Assembly (NCBI GenBank): GCA_019637105.1
Contig: JAHBWF010000047.1
Coordinates: forward strand, 1 to 46,246
Length of the DNA: 46,246 nt
Source: Labilithrix sp.
GTDB lineage: Bacteria; Myxococcota_A; Polyangia; Polyangiales; Polyangiaceae
Direction of reading: 5' to 3'
Below, piece by piece: positions 8,259-16,503 of the stretch (positions are counted from its first letter, which is position 1; every line of letters starts with the position of its first letter). The position numbers and the translations under genes are program-made. Below the pieces are notes generated by a model. That model saw only the letters and a program-made list of their open reading frames with translations. It did not search any database and was not told the origin of the DNA.

Positions 8259-9455
8259 GTGCCGCGCGTCGTCCACGTCTTGACCGTCCCGGAGTCGCTC
8301 GTCTTTCTGCGTGGACAGGTGGACTTCATGCGGGCGCGCGGCTGGGAGACGAGCGTCGTGACCTCGCCGGGGCCGGCGCTCGACGCGTTCGGCGCGCGCC
8401 ACGGCGTCCCGGTCCACGGCGTCGACATGCCGCGCCGGATGTCGCCGCTCGAGGACGCGAAGAGCCTCGCGCGCCTCACGGCGCTGCTGCGGCGGCTCCG
8501 GCCCGATCTCGTGCACGCGCACACGCCCAAGGGCGGCCTCCTCGGCACGCTCGCGGCGGCGATGGCCGGCGTCCGGGCGCGCATCTACCACATGCGCGGC
8601 CTCCCGCTGATGACGGCGACGGGGGCGCAGCGGCGGATCCTCGCCGCCACCGAGCGGACGTCCTGCGGGCTCGCCACGCGCGTCCTCGCCGTGAGCGCCT
8701 CCCTCCGCGCCGCGGCGGTCGAGGCGAGGCTCTGCCCCGCCGGGAAGATCCGCGTGCTCGGCTCCGGGAGCGGCAACGGCGTCGACGGCGAGGGGCGCTT
8801 CGATCCGGCTCGCGTCCCGCCCGACGCGCGCGCGGCGCTCCGCGGCGAGCTCGGGATCGCGCCCGACGCGCCGGTGATCGGCTTCCTCGGCCGGCTCGTG
8901 CGCGACAAAGGGATCGTCGAGCTCGCCGAGGCGTGGGGGCGCCTCCGCGCGACCAGGCCGGACGCCCACCTCGTGCTCGGCGGGGTGTTCGAGGAGCGCG
9001 ACGCGGTCCCGAGCGCGACGCGCGCGGCGCTCGAGGGCGATCCGCGCGTGCACGTCGTGGGGTTCGTCGACGATACGCCGCGGTTCTACGCGGGGGTGGA
9101 CGTGATCACCTTGCCGACGTACCGCGAGGGGTTCCCCAACGTCCCCCTCGAGGCGGCGTCGATGCGCGTGCCGATCGTGGCCACGCGGGTGACCGGCTGC
9201 GTCGACGCGATCGTCGACGGCGTGACGGGCACGCTCGTGCCGCCGCGCGACGCCGAGGCGCTGGCGGCGGCGCTCGCCGGATACCTCGACGATCCCGCCC
9301 TCGGTGAGCGGCACGGCCGGGCGGGGCGCGCGCGCGTCCTCCGCGAGTTCCGGAGCGAGCGGCTTTGGGCCGCGCTCGCGGAGGTGTACGAGGAGGAGGT
9401 GCCCTCCACGCCGCGCAGCGCCACGAACCCGCGCCCCGAGGCAGGCTCGCCGTGA
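8259..9455 (+). CDS. family 4 glycosyltransferase (PglA/EpsD-like)
   Basis: A retaining GT-B glycosyltransferase of 398 residues that should add a sugar to the lipid-linked chain on the cytoplasmic face. The N-terminus (RVVHVLTVPESLVFLRGQ) and the segment MRARGWETSVVTSPG are typical of the group that includes PglA. HTPKGGLLGTLAA, a donor-site region GFLGRLVRDKG, and the E-x7-E pattern in YREGFPNVPLEAASM complete the family picture. The GTG start at 8259 directly follows the stop of the FemAB-like gene, and the last codons overlap the next gene as GTGA. PglA-type enzymes add the second sugar, which would fit its position after the initiating transferase. Confidence 0.9.
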   Translation: MPRVVHVLTVPESLVFLRGQVDFMRARGWETSVVTSPGPALDAFGARHGVPVHGVDMPRRMSPLEDAKSLARLTALLRRLRPDLVHAHTPKGGLLGTLAAAMAGVRARIYHMRGLPLMTATGAQRRILAATERTSCGLATRVLAVSASLRAAAVEARLCPAGKIRVLGSGSGNGVDGEGRFDPARVPPDARAALRGELGIAPDAPVIGFLGRLVRDKGIVELAEAWGRLRATRPDAHLVLGGVFEERDAVPSATRAALEGDPRVHVVGFVDDTPRFYAGVDVITLPTYREGFPNVPLEAASMRVPIVATRVTGCVDAIVDGVTGTLVPPRDAEALAAALAGYLDDPALGERHGRAGRARVLREFRSERLWAALAEVYEEEVPSTPRSATNPRPEAGSP

Positions 9456-10855
9456 ACGACATCCTCGCGAGCGTCGTCGTCTTCTTCTTCGCCGCCCTCG
9501 GGCTCGCGCTCGTCGCGAGGCGCTACACGAAGCTCGAGCAGCGCCTCCTCGCGCTCGCCTTCGGCGCCCACCTCCTGGCGGCGCTCGGACAGATCGCGAC
9601 GGCCAAGGGCATCTATCAGGGCGGCGACAACCTCACGTACATGACCGAAGGCTCGTTGCTCGCCCGGGCGATCGAGCTCGACCCTGGACGCTTCGGTCGC
9701 CTCTGGCTCAACGTGCTCTTCCAGCGAGAGACGGGGGAGGCGCTGACCGTCCTCGGAGAGGGCGACGCGACCGGCACGATGGTCGCCCTCGCCGCGGGCC
9801 TCGCGCTCCTGTTTCGGTACTCGCTCTTCGGGGTCTCGTTGTCGATCGCGTTCTTCGCGTTCTTCGGCAAGCTCGCGCTCTACCGCGTCTTCCGCGAGCT
9901 CTTGCCTTCGTCGACGCGAGCGCGCGTCTCGATCGCCGTGCTGCTCATGCCGTCGGCCGTGTTCTGGTCCGCGGGCATCCAGAAGGAGGCGGTCGTCATG
10001 GGCGGGATCGGGCCCGTCTGCCTGGGCGTCCATCGGCTCTTGCGCGGGCGTCCGTTCCTCGGCGTCACGCTGTTCGCCCTCGGCGCGGTCCCCGTCGCCC
10101 TGGTCAAGCCGTACACGCTGTTCGCGCTCACCGTCGCGGTCGGAGCGTGGATCGGCGTGGACCGGCTCCAGGCGCGCATGGGCGGCTCCGGCGCGGTCCG
10201 GATCCGCCCGCTCTACCTCGTCCTCGCCGCGGCGCTCGTCTACGGAGGCGTGATCGCGCTCGGCCAGCTCTACCCGATGTACTCGATGGACAACCTCGGC
10301 AAGGACCTCGCGCGGCATCAGGGCCTCGGCGTGGCGACCGGCGGCGGCTCCTACTACACGATGGGGGACGAGGAGGCGATGTCCTTCGGGAAGCAGCTCG
10401 CCTTCGCGCCCCTCGCCGTCGCCACGGCGCTCTTCCGCCCCTTCCCCTTCGAGGCGAACAACGCGCTCGCGTTCGGCGCGTCGCTCGAGGCGCTCGTCCT
10501 CACGATCTTCGTCGTCCAGGGCCTCGCTCGGAGCGGCCTGCGCGGGGCGGTGACGACGGTGATGTCCACGCCGGTCCTGTTCGCGGCCATCGTCTTCTCG
10601 CTCACGTTCGGCATGGGCGTCGGCCTCGCGACGACCAACTTCGGCTCCCTCTCGCGCTATCGGATGCCGCTCATCCCCTTCTACGCGACCGCCGTCCTCG
10701 TGCTGAGCGCGCCGAAGATCCGCGCCGCCGTGAGCTCCGTCAAGCGCGCGCCGTCCGCGACGCGACCGGCCGCGCTCTCGGGGCGCGCGGTGCGCGCGCG
10801 TGTCGCGGGCCACGCGCGAGCGCGCCTGCAAGGCCCCGCGCGGGGGCGTGGCTGA
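9452..10855 (+). CDS. multi-pass membrane protein, putative Wzy-type polysaccharide polymerase
   Basis: The 467-residue protein is strongly hydrophobic throughout, with about ten predicted membrane segments. A larger polar stretch at about residues 275-330 (LYPMYSMDNLGKDLARH) may be the periplasmic loop expected in polymerases and ligases. The segment LFRPFPFEANNALAFGASLEA recurs in O-antigen polymerase-like and ligase-like proteins. I start at GTG 9452, overlapping the upstream stop by 4 nt; earlier in-frame codons lie within the glycosyltransferase. Position between two glycosyltransferases and the presence of a Wzx in the locus support a Wzy role, but Wzy proteins share little sequence, so this is inference. 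Confidence 0.75.
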   Translation: MNDILASVVVFFFAALGLALVARRYTKLEQRLLALAFGAHLLAALGQIATAKGIYQGGDNLTYMTEGSLLARAIELDPGRFGRLWLNVLFQRETGEALTVLGEGDATGTMVALAAGLALLFRYSLFGVSLSIAFFAFFGKLALYRVFRELLPSSTRARVSIAVLLMPSAVFWSAGIQKEAVVMGGIGPVCLGVHRLLRGRPFLGVTLFALGAVPVALVKPYTLFALTVAVGAWIGVDRLQARMGGSGAVRIRPLYLVLAAALVYGGVIALGQLYPMYSMDNLGKDLARHQGLGVATGGGSYYTMGDEEAMSFGKQLAFAPLAVATALFRPFPFEANNALAFGASLEALVLTIFVVQGLARSGLRGAVTTVMSTPVLFAAIVFSLTFGMGVGLATTNFGSLSRYRMPLIPFYATAVLVLSAPKIRAAVSSVKRAPSATRPAALSGRAVRARVAGHARARLQGPARGRG

Positions 10856-10857
10856 TC

Positions 10858-12084
10858 GTGCGAGCGCTCTACGTCTCGCACAACGGCATGCTCGAGAACC
10901 TGGGGCAGGCCCAGGTGCTGCCCTACCTTCGCGGGCTCGCCCGGCGCGGCGTCGACTTCGATCTCCTGAGCTTCGAGCTCCCGACGGCGGAGCGACCATC
11001 GATCGACGCGTTGGCCGAGTCGCTCCGCGCCGACGGGATACGATGGACGCCGCTCCGACGCGCGCGCGATCCGCAGCTCCGCACCAAGGTGCTGGAGTCG
11101 TCGCGAGGCGTCCTCCGCGCCTTCGTCACGGCGCTCCGCCGGCGGCCCGACGTCGTCCACGGGCGCAGCTACCTGCCGACCGCGATCGCGGACCTCGTCT
11201 CGAGCGTCGTCCCGAAGGCGCGCCTCGTGTTCGATTGCCGCGGCATGCTCGGCGACGAGTACGTCGACGCGGGGTACTGGACGCCGGACCGGCTCGAGTA
11301 CCGCCTGATCAAGCGCTACGAGCGGCGCGCGTTCCAGCGCGCCGAGGGGATCGTCGTGTTGACGGAGACGCTCCGCGGCATCGCGCGGGAGCGCGGGTGG
11401 GTCGGGCCGCGCTCCACGATCGAGGCGATCCCGTGCTGCGTCGACACCGGGCGCTTCCACTTCGACGAACGAGGCCGCAGGGAGGTCCGCGACGAGCTCG
11501 GCGTCGCGGATCGCCTCGTGATCGTCTACTCGGGCTCCCTCGGCGGCTGGTACCTCGAAGAGGAGCTCGCGCGGTTCGCCGGCCTCGTGAAGCGCGCGAC
11601 CGAGCGCCGGATCGCCATGCTGGTGCTCACCCACCAGGACAGCGACGCCCTGCGGAGCGGGCTCGGCCGCGAGGGGCTGACGCCGGACGAGATCGTCGTG
11701 CGGAGGGTCGCCCCCGCGGACATGCCGAGGTTCCTGTCGGCGGGCGACCTCGCGCTGTCCTTCATCAAGAGCTGCTTCTCGAAGCTCGGCTCGAGCCCGA
11801 CCAAGGTCGCCGAGTACCTCGCCTGCGGCCTCCCCGTCGTCCTGAACGGCGACGTCGGCGACCAGGCCGACCTGGCGCGCGAGCAAGACGCCTGCGTCGT
11901 CGTCTCGTCCTTCTCGCCCGCGGACCTGGCGGAGGCGGCGCGGCGCGCGCTTCCCCTCGCGGAGCGCCCCATCGGAGCGCGCGTGACGGCCGGACGCGAG
12001 GTGGCCGAGCGCAGGTTCGGGCTCGAGTCGATCGGCGTCGCGCGCTACGAGCGCCTCTACCGCGCGGTCGTCGCCGGCCCGTAG
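10858..12084 (+). CDS. family 4 glycosyltransferase
   Basis: A GT-B type glycosyltransferase of about 408 residues. The N-terminus (ALYVSHNGMLENLGQAQVLPYL) is the acceptor-side motif of many GT4 enzymes. The middle holds LVFDCRGMLGDEYVDAG, then YSGSLGGWY in the donor domain and a C-terminal KVAEYLACGLPVV motif. The conserved start is best met by GTG 10858, 2 nt after the polymerase stop; the much longer frame upstream is a shadow. It is the last gene of the plus-strand operon that begins at 4958 and ends facing the FkbM gene across 28 nt with a hairpin. Confidence 0.88.
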   Translation: MRALYVSHNGMLENLGQAQVLPYLRGLARRGVDFDLLSFELPTAERPSIDALAESLRADGIRWTPLRRARDPQLRTKVLESSRGVLRAFVTALRRRPDVVHGRSYLPTAIADLVSSVVPKARLVFDCRGMLGDEYVDAGYWTPDRLEYRLIKRYERRAFQRAEGIVVLTETLRGIARERGWVGPRSTIEAIPCCVDTGRFHFDERGRREVRDELGVADRLVIVYSGSLGGWYLEEELARFAGLVKRATERRIAMLVLTHQDSDALRSGLGREGLTPDEIVVRRVAPADMPRFLSAGDLALSFIKSCFSKLGSSPTKVAEYLACGLPVVLNGDVGDQADLAREQDACVVVSSFSPADLAEAARRALPLAERPIGARVTAGREVAERRFGLESIGVARYERLYRAVVAGP

Positions 12085-12092
12085 CGGGGGAG

Positions 12093-12107
12093 CCCGCGCG
12101 ACGCGGG
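12093..12107. terminator. hairpin between convergent genes, possible bidirectional terminator
   Basis: CCCGCG (12093-12098) pairs exactly with CGCGGG (12102-12107) around a CGA loop. It sits in the 28 nt between two convergent stop codons. There is no T-tract on either side, so termination would depend on the stem alone or on Rho. Confidence 0.4.
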
Positions 12108-12112
12108 ATCGC

Positions 12113-12958
12113 TCACGCCTGAGGAGGGAGGAGCCCCTGGACGCGCGACGCGTTCTCGGGGTGGACGAACACCCAGTTGTCCTCCACGATCTCGGAGGCC
12201 GGCGTCGGGACGAGGCGCCCCCCTTCGTCGTAGCGGTAGCAGGCGTACCCGAGCTCCTCGAAGAAGCCGTAGACGTCCGCCACCGTGAAGCCGAAGCCCT
12301 CGAGGAACCACGGGGTGATCTCGATGATCACGACCGGCTTGTGCTTCTCGAGGAGGCGGCGCGCCCCGCGCATCGCGTAGAGGTCCGCGCCTTCGATGTC
12401 GCACTTGAGGAGGCTGACGCGCTCGACGTTCGGGAGGTGCTCGTCGAGCGCGACGACCTCGCACTCGACGTTCTTCGTCTTGTCGAACGCGGCGTGCTTC
12501 TCCTTGCCCGGCCGGGCGTCGTGACGACCGACCATGTGGACGAGCCCCGCGCTGATGGCGACCCCCTCCTGGACGGGGACGGTGAACTCCACGCGCCCCG
12601 CCGCCTCTCCGCAGCCCTTGTTCACGAGCTCGACGTTGTCGAGGAAGCCGAGCGCCCGGCCGATGAGCCGGAACGTCCGCGCGGTGAACGGGAGCGGCTC
12701 GAACGAGTAGACCTTCCCCGTCGGCCCCACCGCGCGCGACAGGTGGTAGGCCCACAGCCCGTAGTTGGCGCCGACGTCGATCGCCGTGTCCCCCTCTCGG
12801 ACGACGCGGTCGACGAGCTCGAGCTCCGGCTCCCACCAGGACCGGCGCTTGATGTCCCAGCCCATCGCGAGGGCCTGGAAGAGACTGTACGTGCCCTCAG
12901 TGAGCACTGGCGCGAGCAGCCTCTTGACCACCCGGCGCGGGAGCGAATTTGCCGCCAT
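12113..12958 (-). CDS. FkbM-family SAM-dependent methyltransferase
   Basis: FkbM proteins O-methylate sugars or polyketides with S-adenosylmethionine. The 281-residue protein contains the SAM motif DVGANYGLWAYHLSR at about 54-68, SFEPLPFTARTF, and LLKCDIEGADLYAMRGA, all standard for the family. I prefer ATG 12958 over a TTG at 12976 because AGAAGG (12965-12970) lies 6 nt before it. Either start overlaps the upstream gene, by 62 nt for the ATG, which is long for a coupled pair. It probably methylates a hydroxyl of the repeat unit. Confidence 0.9.
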   Translation of the reverse strand: MAANSLPRRVVKRLLAPVLTEGTYSLFQALAMGWDIKRRSWWEPELELVDRVVREGDTAIDVGANYGLWAYHLSRAVGPTGKVYSFEPLPFTARTFRLIGRALGFLDNVELVNKGCGEAAGRVEFTVPVQEGVAISAGLVHMVGRHDARPGKEKHAAFDKTKNVECEVVALDEHLPNVERVSLLKCDIEGADLYAMRGARRLLEKHKPVVIIEITPWFLEGFGFTVADVYGFFEELGYACYRYDEGGRLVPTPASEIVEDNWVFVHPENASRVQGLLPPQA

Positions 12959-13934
12959 CGTCGACCTTCTTTCCAAGTGCGCGGAGGGCGCGGAGGACGT
13001 CCTCGCGCGTGAAGTTCGCGTACGGGATCCCGTGGTGCATGCTCGAGAGGCGGCCGTCGATCGGCCGGCCGCGCTCGAGATCGTCGAGGAGCCGCTCGAT
13101 CGTCGGCCGGGCGGACGCGCCCGCGCCGCGAGCGAGCTGCCTCCGGATCACCCGACCGAGGTGCTCGTTGCCGGTGCGCTGAACGACGTGAAAGACGCTG
13201 TGCAGGTGATCCTCGTTGGGTCCGAGCTCGAACTCCTTCCGCTCCCGCATCACCTGGAAGCCCTCGGCGGTCGGGAAGAAGTCGTAGGACTCGACGACCT
13301 TGAGGTCGAGCGCCTTCCTCATGCCCATCTTCACGGCCACGTCGCGGAGGAGGTTCGCGTTCTGACTCACGCCCGGCAGGCGCTTCAGGTGATCGCGCCA
13401 GGTGGTGTCGAAGCGGTTCGACCAGAGCGCGAGCGTGATCGACAGCTCCTTCGGGTAGAAGGGCGTGTGCGCGACCCAGGCGTCGACGAACGAGACGTGG
13501 TGCCGAGGGTGCGGCGCCGCCTCCAGGAGGTCCATCTCGTAGAGGCCCCGCTCGCGATCGAGCTCCTTCGGCGGCGTGAACATCCAGTGCTCGTAGCCCG
13601 GGCCGAAGAGGGTCGCGGTGCTGAGCAGCATGTTGCCGTGATGATGGATCGCCTTCGTCGAGAGGTGGGTCTCGCGCCCGGGCAGCGGGATCCAGCAGTT
13701 GGCGACGAGACCGAACCAGGGGTTGGAGGCGATCTCCATCCCGACGACCGGGTAGTTCCGGCGGTCGAGGACGCCCCGCGAGGTGAGGTATTTCTCGAGG
13801 ACGGCCGTGAGGAACGCGGGGTGCCTCGTCAACTGCTCGAGGATCGGCCCCGCCGCCCGGTTCGCCTCGTGCTTCGACGGCGCCGAGCGAAAAACGCCCA
13901 CGAGCTCGCGCACGGCTTCACGAATGCGGTCCAT
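12897..13934 (-). CDS. unrecognised His-rich protein, possibly cupin-like
   Basis: I do not recognise this 345-residue protein. It is soluble, without signal peptide or membrane segment. Two histidine clusters stand out: H90 with IHHHGNMLL (H97-H99) and GYEHW (E115-H116), then HPRHH (142-146) and WVAHTPFYP (H156). Spacing of His and Glu recalls a double-stranded beta-helix metal site as in cupins, but this is a guess by eye. A good ribosome-binding site (GGAGAGGG) precedes ATG 13934. It is the first gene of a two-gene minus-strand unit with the FkbM methyltransferase and diverges from the epimerase operon. A metal-dependent modification of the glycan or its precursor is possible. Confidence 0.75.
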   Translation of the reverse strand: MDRIREAVRELVGVFRSAPSKHEANRAAGPILEQLTRHPAFLTAVLEKYLTSRGVLDRRNYPVVGMEIASNPWFGLVANCWIPLPGRETHLSTKAIHHHGNMLLSTATLFGPGYEHWMFTPPKELDRERGLYEMDLLEAAPHPRHHVSFVDAWVAHTPFYPKELSITLALWSNRFDTTWRDHLKRLPGVSQNANLLRDVAVKMGMRKALDLKVVESYDFFPTAEGFQVMRERKEFELGPNEDHLHSVFHVVQRTGNEHLGRVIRRQLARGAGASARPTIERLLDDLERGRPIDGRLSSMHHGIPYANFTREDVLRALRALGKKVDDGGKFAPAPGGQEAARASAH

Positions 13935-14188
13935 CTGACGCCCTCTCCGGTCGCGTTCACGCGCCCAGGACGCCCGATGTAGCGTCTCGCTCCCCGGCTC
14001 GCAAGCAAACGCTCCGCTCGGCCGCCGCGGGACGGCTCAGCCCTCGGCGCCCGCTCAGACCGCTGGAAAACCCGCGCCCCGACGGCTATGAACGTGCCCC
14101 TGTCGTTTCTGGCTCGCCTCGGACCCTTCTGCCCCTCGGCTGAACGCCGAGGCGACCGAGCGCAACGAACGTCGCGGGAGGCATTCGC
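13935..14188. other. divergent intergenic region with leader hairpin
   Basis: This 254-nt stretch separates the His-rich gene (minus) from the epimerase operon (plus) and must contain both promoters. I could not point to a convincing promoter hexamer pair. It holds the palindrome at 14134-14152. No small ORF with good coding character was seen. Confidence 0.5.
14134..14152 (+). promoter_or_regulatory. 7-bp stem hairpin in the epimerase leader
   Basis: CCTCGGC (14134-14140) pairs with GCCGAGG (14146-14152) around TGAAC. It ends 36 nt before the GTG at 14189. Nearly the same palindrome (CCTCGG-ACG-CCGAGG) occurs in the leader of the wbpB homologue at 44869-44883; the two differ by a 4-nt insertion in the loop. 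It could be a shared operator or a leader RNA element. Confidence 0.35.
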
Positions 14189-15199
14189 GTGAAGAAGCAA
14201 CGCATTTTCATCTCCGGTGTCGCTGGCTTCCTCGGCAGCCACCTCGCGGATTCTTTCCTGGCGGACGGACACGAGGTCATCGGCGTCGACAACATGATCG
14301 GCGGGTACCTGGACAACGTCCCCGCCGGCGTCGAGTTCTACCAGTACGACTGCAACGACTTCGGCCGGCTCCGCGACCACATGAAGGGCGTGGACATCGT
14401 CTACCACTGCGCGGCGACGGCCTACGAGGGCCTCTCGGTCTTCTCGCCGCACATGATCACGCAGAACATCGTGACCGCGTCGACGGGCATGATCTCCGCG
14501 GCCGTCGCGAACAAGGTCAAACGCTTCGTGATGTGCTCCTCGATGGCGCGCTACGGGACCAACAAGGTCCCCTTCACCGAGGACATGGTCCCGAACCCGC
14601 AAGACCCGTACGGCATCGGCAAGTACACCTCCGAGCTCATGCTCCGGAACCTGGCCGAGACGCACGGGATGGAGTGGGTCATCGCCGTGCCTCACAACAT
14701 CGTCGGGCCGCGGCAGAAGTACGACGACCCGTACCGCAACGTCGCCAGCATCTTCATCAACCTGATGCTGCAGGGCCGCCAGCCGTACATCTACGGCGAC
14801 GGCAACCAGAAGCGCTGCTTCAGCTTCATCTCCGACGACGTCGCGCCGCTCAAGCAGATGGCGCTCGACGACGCCTGCGTCGGCCAGGTGATCAACATCG
14901 GCCCCGACGACGAGTTCGTCACCATCAACGAGCTCGCCGAGGTCACCGCGAAGCTCCTCGGCTTCCCGCTCGAGATCACGTACACGCGGGGGCGGCCGCA
15001 GGAGGTCTACCTCGCCAACTGCAGCGCGGACAAGGCGCGCAAGCTCCTCGACTACAAGCCGCGCGTCAGCCTCGAAGACGGCCTCCGCCAGATGATCGAC
15101 TACATCCGCACGCGCGGGCCGCGGCCGTTCAAGTACCACCTGGATCTCGAGATCATCAACGAGAAGACGCCGGACACCTGGTCGAAGCGCCTCTTCTGA
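14189..15199 (+). CDS. NAD-dependent nucleotide-sugar epimerase/dehydratase (extended SDR)
   Basis: An extended short-chain dehydrogenase of 336 residues, similar in plan to UDP-glucose/UDP-GlcNAc 4-epimerases. The NAD-binding motif reads GVAGFLGSH near residue 10. CSSMARYG supplies the catalytic Ser and YGIGKYTSE the Tyr-x3-Lys pair. C-terminal motifs GDGNQKRCFSFISDDV and NIGPDDEFVTINELA match nucleotide-sugar binding regions. The GTG at 14189 follows CGGGAGG at 14175-14181. It opens a plus-strand unit with a glycosyltransferase. Epimerase versus dehydratase and the sugar acted on cannot be settled by eye. Confidence 0.88.
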   Translation: MKKQRIFISGVAGFLGSHLADSFLADGHEVIGVDNMIGGYLDNVPAGVEFYQYDCNDFGRLRDHMKGVDIVYHCAATAYEGLSVFSPHMITQNIVTASTGMISAAVANKVKRFVMCSSMARYGTNKVPFTEDMVPNPQDPYGIGKYTSELMLRNLAETHGMEWVIAVPHNIVGPRQKYDDPYRNVASIFINLMLQGRQPYIYGDGNQKRCFSFISDDVAPLKQMALDDACVGQVINIGPDDEFVTINELAEVTAKLLGFPLEITYTRGRPQEVYLANCSADKARKLLDYKPRVSLEDGLRQMIDYIRTRGPRPFKYHLDLEIINEKTPDTWSKRLF

Positions 15200-15213
15200 C
15201 CGGCGGGCGGCGG

Positions 15214-16380
15214 ATGGATCGAGCGACGGCGCTCCACGACGGCGCGAAGGCGCCGGGCCCCGCCCGCGGCGTCGCGCGCCCCGGCCGGCTCATCGTCTTC
15301 ACGGTCAAGCCCCCCGGGGTCTCACCCGGCCAGCGGTTCCGTCTGGAGCAGTGGGCGCCCTACGTCCGCGAGCGGGACGGGATCGAGATGGACTTCGTGC
15401 CCTTCGAGTCGCCGGAGCTCACGAGCGTCCTCTACGAGACCGGGCGCACGGCCGAGAAGGCCCTCTGGGTGCTGCGCGACTTCCTGCGCCGGGCGGCGCA
15501 CGTCGTGCGGGCGCGTCGCTACGACGCGGCGGTGATCTACCGCGAGGCCTCGTTGATCGGCCCGGCGATCTGGGAGCGCGTGCTCGCCCGCGCCGGGATC
15601 CCCTTCATCCTCGACTTCGACGACGCCATCTGGATGCCCACGCAGGTCTCGAAGGCGAACGGCCTCTTCGCGAAGCTCCACTTCGTCGGCAAGACGTCGA
15701 CGCTCTGCCGCCTCGCGAGCGCCGTCACGGTCGGGAACGAGTTCCTCGCGCGCTACGCGCGGGAGCGGAACCCGAGCACGTTCGTGCTGCCGACGAGCAT
15801 CGATCTCAAGGCGTACCCCGTCCGGCAGGAGGCGTCGCCCGCCGAGCCGTTCGTCGTGAGCTGGAGCGGCTCGATGCACACGCTCTACAACTTCGAAGAG
15901 GCGCGCCCCGCCCTCGAGCGCCTCGCGCAGCGGCGGAGGCTCGTCGTGAAGGTCATCTGCAACAACCCTCCGTCGCGGCCCATCGCCGGCGCGGAGAACG
16001 TCTTCGTCCCGTGGCGGGAGCAGGGCGAGGCCGACGCGATCGGGGACACCCACGTCGGGATCATGCCCCTGCAGGACGAGCCCTACATGCGCGGGAAGTG
16101 CGGGCTCAAGGCGCTCCAGTTCATGGCGACGGGCCGCCCGGTGGTGGTGTCGCCCGTCGGCATGAACAGCGACCTCATCCAGTCCGGTCGGAACGGCTTC
16201 CTCGCGCGGACGCCCGACGAGTGGGTGGACGCGCTCGAGATGCTCGCCGCGTCGCCCGAGCTGAGGCGGCGTCTCGGCCGAGCCGCGCGCAGCACGATCG
16301 AGGAGGGCTACGCCGGCTCGGTCGTGGCCGCTCGCTTCGCCGACGTCGTCGAGCGCGTCCGGGCCGCGCGGCGACGCTGA
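15214..16380 (+). CDS. family 4-type glycosyltransferase
   Basis: A GT-B glycosyltransferase of 388 residues. The N-terminal part includes FTVKPPGVSPGQRFRLEQW and FILDFDDAIW, the latter common in this subgroup. The donor domain carries VVSWSGSMHTLYNFE and a C-terminal GLKALQFMATGRPVVVSPVGMN motif, where GxKxLxxMAxGxPVV is the nucleotide-sugar binding signature. The start at ATG 15214 is 14 nt after the epimerase stop; a much longer upstream frame is a shadow of the epimerase gene. It probably adds the sugar produced by its neighbours. Confidence 0.88.
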   Translation: MDRATALHDGAKAPGPARGVARPGRLIVFTVKPPGVSPGQRFRLEQWAPYVRERDGIEMDFVPFESPELTSVLYETGRTAEKALWVLRDFLRRAAHVVRARRYDAAVIYREASLIGPAIWERVLARAGIPFILDFDDAIWMPTQVSKANGLFAKLHFVGKTSTLCRLASAVTVGNEFLARYARERNPSTFVLPTSIDLKAYPVRQEASPAEPFVVSWSGSMHTLYNFEEARPALERLAQRRRLVVKVICNNPPSRPIAGAENVFVPWREQGEADAIGDTHVGIMPLQDEPYMRGKCGLKALQFMATGRPVVVSPVGMNSDLIQSGRNGFLARTPDEWVDALEMLAASPELRRRLGRAARSTIEEGYAGSVVAARFADVVERVRAARRR

Positions 16381-16432
16381 CCGCGCGCCCCGAGAGGCCC
16401 GCGTCTCGCGCCCTCTCCCGCCGCGCGCGCTC

Positions 16433-16452
16433 CCGGAGGCGCTCCGCTCCGG
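16433..16452. terminator. hairpin downstream of glycosyltransferase, weak terminator candidate
   Basis: CCGGAG (16433-16438) pairs with CTCCGG (16447-16452) around an 8-nt loop, 53 nt after the glycosyltransferase stop and 51 nt before the next start. There is no T-tract. It lies in the 123-nt gap before the asparagine-synthetase gene, where a TATAGG (16490-16495) may mark a -10 element with no clear -35. Confidence 0.25.
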
Positions 16453-16503
16453 ACCAACCGGGAGGCCTGGGTCGCGGGGGGGCGCGTGGTATAGGGACGA
16501 CGC

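Noticed and set aside
6080-9307. Plus-strand open frame of 1075 codons
   Set aside because: Out of frame with three real genes on the same strand; Arg/Ser/Pro-rich shadow.
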